NCBI GenBank assembly: GCA_938045435.1
Contig: CALIBA010000171.1
Location: 1 to 18,418 of the forward strand
DNA: 18,418 nucleotides
Source: an uncultured Selenomonas sp.
Lineage (GTDB): Bacteria; Bacillota; Negativicutes; Selenomonadales; Selenomonadaceae
Direction: 5' to 3'
Part shown: positions 15,567 to 18,418 of the stretch, piece after piece
How the letters are laid out: every line of letters starts with the position of its first letter
Numbering within the stretch: position 1 is the first letter of the stretch
Translations under genes and position numbers: made by a program
The notes under the pieces: generated by a model
Seen by the model: the letters and a program-made list of their open reading frames with translations, nothing else
Database searches by the model: none
Told to the model about the DNA's origin: nothing

Positions 15567-15612
15567 CACCCCCGAGGAACATCCACCACGCGGTAGCTCC
15601 TTGGGGGTTTTT
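15567..15612 (+). terminator. Rho-independent terminator of the HD-methyltransferase-glucosaminidase unit
   Basis: CCCCCGAGGA (15569-15578) pairs with TCCTTGGGGG (15598-15607), 10 bp with one G-T wobble, followed by five T. A-rich bases on the left may let it serve the convergent minus-strand gene ending at 15661 as well. Confidence 0.85.
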
Positions 15613-15660
15613 CATGTGCTTTGCGCCGTCTATGAAACGCCCGCGCAAAAGCATGATTCT

Positions 15661-16596
15661 TTATGGACGACTGTCCTCCAGTTCCAAAATACCGGGCTGC
15701 TCAATGCGCCAGTGTCCCTCTGTGAGAGAAAAGAGCGCGGGCATATTGACGGTGAGGCGTTCGTGACTTTTGCCAGGCTCATAGCGCGCCGCAAAAGTCT
15801 CCTTCATCCCCTCCTCCTCGTGCATGGCCTGATCGTACGGGAACATGGGACTGGGGACGACAGCGAACAGTCCCTGTGCGCCGGGCAGCTCATACGCCCA
15901 GAAGGTCGCCTCGTTCACATCATCCACGACCTCGAATTTCGGCATGTTTTTCCCATTCTCCATGGCGTTGTGGTCGGTACAGACAAGCAGTCGCAGGACA
16001 TAGCTGTCGATGAACGGCCAGCACAAATCTTCTCCGCGTTCAGGAGAGAACCCTTCCCGCATCATATGGTAATCGTCGATAAAGTCCTGCCAAATCGGGC
16101 GCTGCTCAAGGAGATCCTCAAACCCGGCATTTTCATCCTCCTCCACTGGCTGAGGCGGTACCGCCTGCATGAGGGGCTCTTCCTCCTCCGGTACGGATTC
16201 CTGTGGAAGCTCCTGCACGGGTTCTGCTGCGGGCGCCACTAGGGCAGGCACAGCTTCCTCTTGCTCTGGTGCCGCAGGCGGCGCAGGCATTGCCGCCATC
16301 TCCTGCCGCAGCTCTGCAATGGCGTCATGCAGGCTCTTTACCTCGACGCGAAGATTCTCGACATCCGTTTTGAGACGTGCCGCATCATCCTCTGGCTTGC
16401 TCGATGAAATCCGTTCGATTTCCCCTTTGATCCACGCAAAACGCCCTTCCAGCGCCTCCATACTGCCGCCTCCCGTATTGCGCCATGCATAGTGCGCGGC
16501 AACGGCGGCGACTGCAACACTGGCCACAACGAGAATGAACGAAATCACGGTCATCACATTCGCCATGACGGGATGGATGAATCCCCCTGTATCCAT
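15661..16596 (-). CDS. Membrane-anchored coiled-coil protein of unknown function (311 aa)
   Basis: I do not recognise a family. Residues 14-35 form one membrane helix (VMTVISFILVVASVAVAAVAA). Residues 46-102 are heptad-rich and probably a coiled coil (LKTDVENLRVEVKSLHDAIA). Residues 103-155 are a Pro/Ala/Glu linker. Residues 158-311 look like a globular domain with many aromatics (RPIWQDFIDDYHMMREGF, NEATFWAYELPGAQGLFAVVPSP) and a Trp in GHWRIEQPGIL. Topology with a short N-terminus and long C-terminal part suggests a scaffold or tether, side of membrane undetermined. The ATG at 16596 follows AAGGAAGATGATGT. It is read toward the glucosaminidase gene and lies downstream of the flavodoxin terminator, so it is probably a separate transcript. 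Confidence 0.78.
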   Translation of the reverse strand: MDTGGFIHPVMANVMTVISFILVVASVAVAAVAAHYAWRNTGGGSMEALEGRFAWIKGEIERISSSKPEDDAARLKTDVENLRVEVKSLHDAIAELRQEMAAMPAPPAAPEQEEAVPALVAPAAEPVQELPQESVPEEEEPLMQAVPPQPVEEDENAGFEDLLEQRPIWQDFIDDYHMMREGFSPERGEDLCWPFIDSYVLRLLVCTDHNAMENGKNMPKFEVVDDVNEATFWAYELPGAQGLFAVVPSPMFPYDQAMHEEEGMKETFAARYEPGKSHERLTVNMPALFSLTEGHWRIEQPGILELEDSRP

Positions 16597-16725
16597 ACAT
16601 CATCTTCCTTTCCTTGTTCTCCCCTGAAACAATCCGTTCAGTTCATGTTCGCCGTCCGAATGAAAAAATCCTGCTATGAGAAAGGCAACCGCCATAAGAT
16701 ATGTGCTCCGTATACCGCAGCAAAT

Positions 16726-16757
16726 AAAAAAGAGCCGCCTCCATGAAACGGCTCTTT
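16726..16757 (-). terminator. Rho-independent terminator of the DUF3793-flavodoxin operon
   Basis: On the minus strand AAGAGCCG (16756-16749), an 11-base loop and CGGCTCTT (16737-16730) run into a tract of T. It lies 51 bases past the flavodoxin stop at 16808. Confidence 0.87.
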
Positions 16758-16807
16758 CGATGCAGTCTGCAAAAATACGCAGTTCTTTACGGCAGGCGAT
16801 ACAACGA

Positions 16808-17242
16808 TCAGATTCCGCCAACAAGCGCTGCACCAAGGTTCTTGCTGCCCGCAACCCCCTCGGCATCCGGCTCATTCTCCACGATGAAGGTATCCACGAG
16901 CTTCGCGCCGGATTCCTTTGTCCGCTCTGCCCATGTCTCCATCCATGCGCCAGCGCCCCAGCCCCACGAGCCAAAGAGCACCACCGGCTTGCCGGAGAGC
17001 TTGCCGCTCTCGACCGCCTCAGCGAAAAATGGCTCGAACGAGCCTTCTTCCAGCTCCTCTGCACCCATCGAAGGGCAGCCAAGTGCAAGCGCGTCAAAGT
17101 CATCAATTTTGTCCACAGAGAAGTCGTCTACCTCAAAGCACTCGACATCCGCACCCGCGCCCTTGGCGCCCTCGACGACAGCCTCTGCCATTTTCTGCGT
17201 ATTGCCCGTGCCGGACCAGTATACAACCGCTACCTTTGCCAT
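16808..17242 (-). CDS. Flavodoxin (short-chain, clostridial type)
   Basis: A 144-residue FMN electron carrier that can replace ferredoxin in low-potential electron transfer when iron is scarce. The FMN phosphate loop is SGTGNT (10-15). The 50s loop GCPSMGAEELEE (55-66) has Met59 next to the flavin, as in Clostridium beijerinckii flavodoxin. The 90s loop FGSWGWGAGAWMETW (90-104) supplies the aromatic stack, probably Trp93 or Trp95. The protein is strongly acidic, as usual. The ATG at 17242 follows GAGGAGGATTTTAT. It is the second gene after DUF3793, 41 bases downstream, and ends in its own terminator. A Fur-like box in the operon promoter fits iron-limited expression. Confidence 0.95.
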   Translation of the reverse strand: MAKVAVVYWSGTGNTQKMAEAVVEGAKGAGADVECFEVDDFSVDKIDDFDALALGCPSMGAEELEEGSFEPFFAEAVESGKLSGKPVVLFGSWGWGAGAWMETWAERTKESGAKLVDTFIVENEPDAEGVAGSKNLGAALVGGI

Positions 17243-17283
17243 ATAAAATCCTCCTCATACCAAAACCCGAGAGCTACAGCTCC

Positions 17284-17850
17284 CTACACCGCCTGCACCA
17301 GCTCTGCAAGGGGGTACCCCTTCGCAAGCTGCGTACAAAACTCCTGTGTACAGACCGAATACTGCTCAAAGAGCGCCCGCGCCTCCGCTTCGTTCGCATA
17401 GACCTTCCAATATCCACTGCATACAAAGCCCTGCCCGCGCCGTGCAATGAACCCGCACACATCTTCGGGCGGATAACCGAGGAACAGCCCGACCTCCGGC
17501 GGAAGCGTCTTGCGCACGCGCATACGCAGCCGCAAAAAGTCCAGACAATCCTCCATACTGTCACTGACGCGGTATCCCACCCCGCACAGGACTTCCTGTG
17601 CACGCGGCGCACGCAGCGCACACATGAGCAGCGGCGCACGATAAAAGAGGATGAGTACATACTCCTCCCCCTCTGCCAGTCGGAACATCGAAATCCCCTT
17701 GCAGGAAAAACAGGGCTCATAGGATGCAAGCAACGCTTCAAAATCTTCAAAGCGGCTCTTTTGAAATGACAGCAGACTCCCCACTGTCAGCCCCATCAGC
17801 AAGGGCGCAGCGTGACAGCCGAGCAGTTGCTCAAAATCAGGGCAGCGCAT
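17284..17850 (-). CDS. DUF3793 family protein
   Basis: A 188-residue protein that I assign to DUF3793 from its N-terminal CHAAPLLMGLTVGSLLSF (12-29) and the hallmark block GLFLGYPPEDVCGFI (121-135) followed by GYWKVY (146-151). No enzymatic function is established for the family. There is no signal peptide or membrane helix. Cysteines are frequent (positions 3, 12, 47, 50, 77, 89, 102, 132, 144, 167, 172), including a CFSC pair at 47-50, so metal or redox chemistry is possible but unproven. The ATG at 17850 follows GAGGAGGAGATAAACG. It is the first gene of the flavodoxin operon under the Fur-like box, which points to a role in iron limitation or flavodoxin-linked redox metabolism. Confidence 0.88.
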   Translation of the reverse strand: MRCPDFEQLLGCHAAPLLMGLTVGSLLSFQKSRFEDFEALLASYEPCFSCKGISMFRLAEGEEYVLILFYRAPLLMCALRAPRAQEVLCGVGYRVSDSMEDCLDFLRLRMRVRKTLPPEVGLFLGYPPEDVCGFIARRGQGFVCSGYWKVYANEAEARALFEQYSVCTQEFCTQLAKGYPLAELVQAV

Positions 17851-17919
17851 CGTTTATCTCCTCCTCTATTCGCACAAAAGCCCAACATGCGAGCCTTCCT
17901 AAAATCAAACGCTCACATC

Positions 17920-17948
17920 ATTATAGCGCAAACGATTCTCATTAGCAA
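17920..17948 (-). promoter_or_regulatory. Proximal promoter of DUF3793-flavodoxin
   Basis: On the minus strand TTGCTA (17948-17943), a 17-base spacer and a perfect TATAAT (17925-17920). The leader to the DUF3793 ATG would be about 65 bases. The Fur-like box fills the spacer. Confidence 0.78.
17928..17946 (-). promoter_or_regulatory. Fur-like operator (Fur box)
   Basis: The 19-mer GCTAATGAGAATCGTTTGC on the minus strand agrees with the classical box GATAATGATAATCATTATC at 14 of 19 positions by my count. It includes the core AATGAGAATC, common in natural Fur sites. It lies between the -35 and -10, so bound Fe-Fur would block RNA polymerase. Confidence 0.65.
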
Positions 17949-18000
17949 TAGAGGAGTCTGTATTGTCTGCCCATACTTGCAGTACCATGGTCTCGCATCT

Positions 18001-18029
18001 ATTATAGCGAAGTTTGTCGTCAGTGACAA
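18001..18029 (-). promoter_or_regulatory. Distal minus-strand promoter upstream of DUF3793-flavodoxin
   Basis: On the minus strand TTGTCA (18029-18024), a 17-base spacer and a perfect TATAAT (18006-18001). It would add a leader of about 145 bases to the operon transcript or produce a short RNA. Confidence 0.6.
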
Positions 18030-18045
18030 CTGCCCCACCCGAATC

Positions 18046-18070
18046 TTTTCCTATTCTATAAATAGGAAAA
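18046..18070. repeat. Perfect 10-bp inverted repeat with five-base centre
   Basis: TTTTCCTATT (18046-18055), centre CTATA, AATAGGAAAA (18061-18070). It lies between divergent promoters, 16 bp from the distal flavodoxin -35 and 45 bp from the metN -35. No T-run follows on either strand that would make a good terminator, so an AT-rich operator is the better reading. Confidence 0.6.
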
Positions 18071-18115
18071 ATGGACAGTGCCCTGTTAAAAAGCCGTGTA
18101 CTGCGCTTAGAGTTA

Positions 18116-18144
18116 TTGACAAAATGCCCTGTGTGTGCTACGTT
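18116..18144 (+). promoter_or_regulatory. Candidate promoter of metN
   Basis: A perfect TTGACA (18116-18121), a 17-base spacer and TGC-TACGTT (18136-18144), a weak -10 with the TGn extension. The leader to the ATG at 18211 would be about 60 bases. Confidence 0.5.
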
Positions 18145-18210
18145 TGTCGAAATACACGGCGTCCTCCGGTCACCACCCGAAAACACTGCGCCGAAAGAAG
18201 GCTTTCCCTA

Positions 18211-18418
18211 TGATTCATCTGAAAAACATCGTCAAAACCTACGCAAGCGATATTCATGCGCTGCGCGGCATTGACCTGCATGTAGAGCGCGGCAGCATCT
18301 ACGGCATCATCGGCCTCTCCGGTGCGGGCAAGTCCACGCTCATCCGCTGCATCAATCTGCTCGAGCGCCCGACGAGCGGCGCTGTCCTCATTGATGGGCG
18401 CGATCTCATGCAGATGTC
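18211..18418 (+). CDS. metN: Methionine ABC transporter ATP-binding protein MetN, N-terminal part
   Basis: The first 69 codons of an ABC ATPase that continues past the right edge. The peptide starts MIHLKNIVKTY. The Walker A region IIGLSGAGKSTLIRCINLLE (about 33-52) is followed by RPTSGAVLIDGRDL. LSGAGKSTLIRCIN followed by LLERPTSG is characteristic of MetN, which powers import of methionine through MetI and binding protein MetQ. Amino-acid importers of other specificity (polar amino acids) usually read GPSGSGKST here, so MetN is favoured. The ATG follows a modest AGAAGG 11 bases upstream. It is divergent from the flavodoxin operon; metI and metQ are expected to the right. Confidence 0.85.

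Larger units (their letters stand above)
17851..18210. other. 360-bp divergent regulatory region between DUF3793-flavodoxin and metN
   Basis: No convincing gene lies here; a 93-codon minus-strand frame (17905-18186) has no ribosome binding site and spans three promoter-like elements. The region holds two minus-strand promoters (17920-17948 and 18001-18029), a Fur-like box (17928-17946), a 25-base inverted repeat (18046-18070) and a plus-strand promoter candidate for metN (18116-18144). I see no SAM-I riboswitch core or T-box motif ahead of metN. Confidence 0.7.

Noticed and set aside
15376..16242. 288-codon plus-strand open frame
   Set aside because: It crosses the end of the glucosaminidase gene, the terminator and the antisense of the coiled-coil gene, with no family resemblance.
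17887..17998. Long-range pairing ATGCGAG/CTCGCAT across the flavodoxin leader
   Set aside because: Only 7-9 bp over about 100 bases, and the predicted distal start falls inside one arm, so chance is the simpler explanation.
17905..18186. 93-codon minus-strand frame in the flavodoxin-metN intergenic region
   Set aside because: No ribosome binding site, no family resemblance, and it runs through the promoter elements and the palindrome.
18030..18210. SAM riboswitch or T-box ahead of metN
   Set aside because: Neither the SAM-I core nor the T-box signature can be seen, and the predicted leader is too short.
1..18418. CRISPR arrays, insertion sequences, prophage or defence genes
   Set aside because: No regularly spaced repeats, transposase or integrase motifs, or toxin-antitoxin pairs were seen; gene content is housekeeping and metabolic.

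Overview
The window looks like an ordinary, compact piece of a Gram-positive-lineage chromosome. It is about 55% GC by eye, with strong AGGAGG ribosome binding sites, consensus TTGACA/TATAAT promoters and many hairpin-plus-T terminators. TrmK beside Nif3, a YitT/DUF2179 protein, a clostridial-type flavodoxin, DUF3793 and an IIABC fructose permease point to the Bacillota. The moderately high GC makes a Selenomonas-like member of the Negativicutes my best guess (inference, not tested). I see no insertion sequence, prophage, CRISPR array or defence system, and every gene that lies fully inside the window is intact.

Layout. Positions 1-1719 (minus) hold trmK, nif3 and the first codons of lepA. 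At 1785-1950 (minus) is a self-contained tRNA-Asn unit with promoter, tRNA and terminator. Positions 1967-4037 (minus) hold a YitT-family membrane protein, an unknown exported protein and a 67-residue membrane protein, ending in a terminator. Divergent from these is the fructose operon fruK-fruA (4062-7043), whose long terminal hairpin is shared with a convergent Na+/amino-acid symporter (7077-8522). Pyruvate kinase (8705-10123) and a RidA enamine deaminase (10231-10602) follow on plus. A bidirectional terminator then separates them from the minus-strand aromatic operon pheA-aroF (12637-10716).

Divergent from pheA is a three-gene plus-strand unit (12833-15533): an HD-domain phosphohydrolase, a membrane-tethered methyltransferase and a secreted glucosaminidase with TPR repeats. 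A minus-strand gene for a membrane-anchored coiled-coil protein of unknown function follows (15661-16596). Next is a minus-strand DUF3793-flavodoxin operon (17850-16808) whose promoter carries a good Fur-box match. The window ends in the first 69 codons of a MetN-type ABC ATPase (18211 onward), divergent from the flavodoxin operon across a 360-bp regulatory region.

How the genes fit together. fruK and fruA import fructose and phosphorylate it twice to fructose-1,6-bisphosphate, and pyruvate kinase completes lower glycolysis. aroF and pheA form the entry step of the shikimate pathway and the phenylalanine branch. The most informative regulatory signal is the Fur-like box between the -35 and -10 of the flavodoxin promoter. 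It implies that DUF3793 and flavodoxin are induced together when iron is scarce, which gives a testable context for an uncharacterised family.
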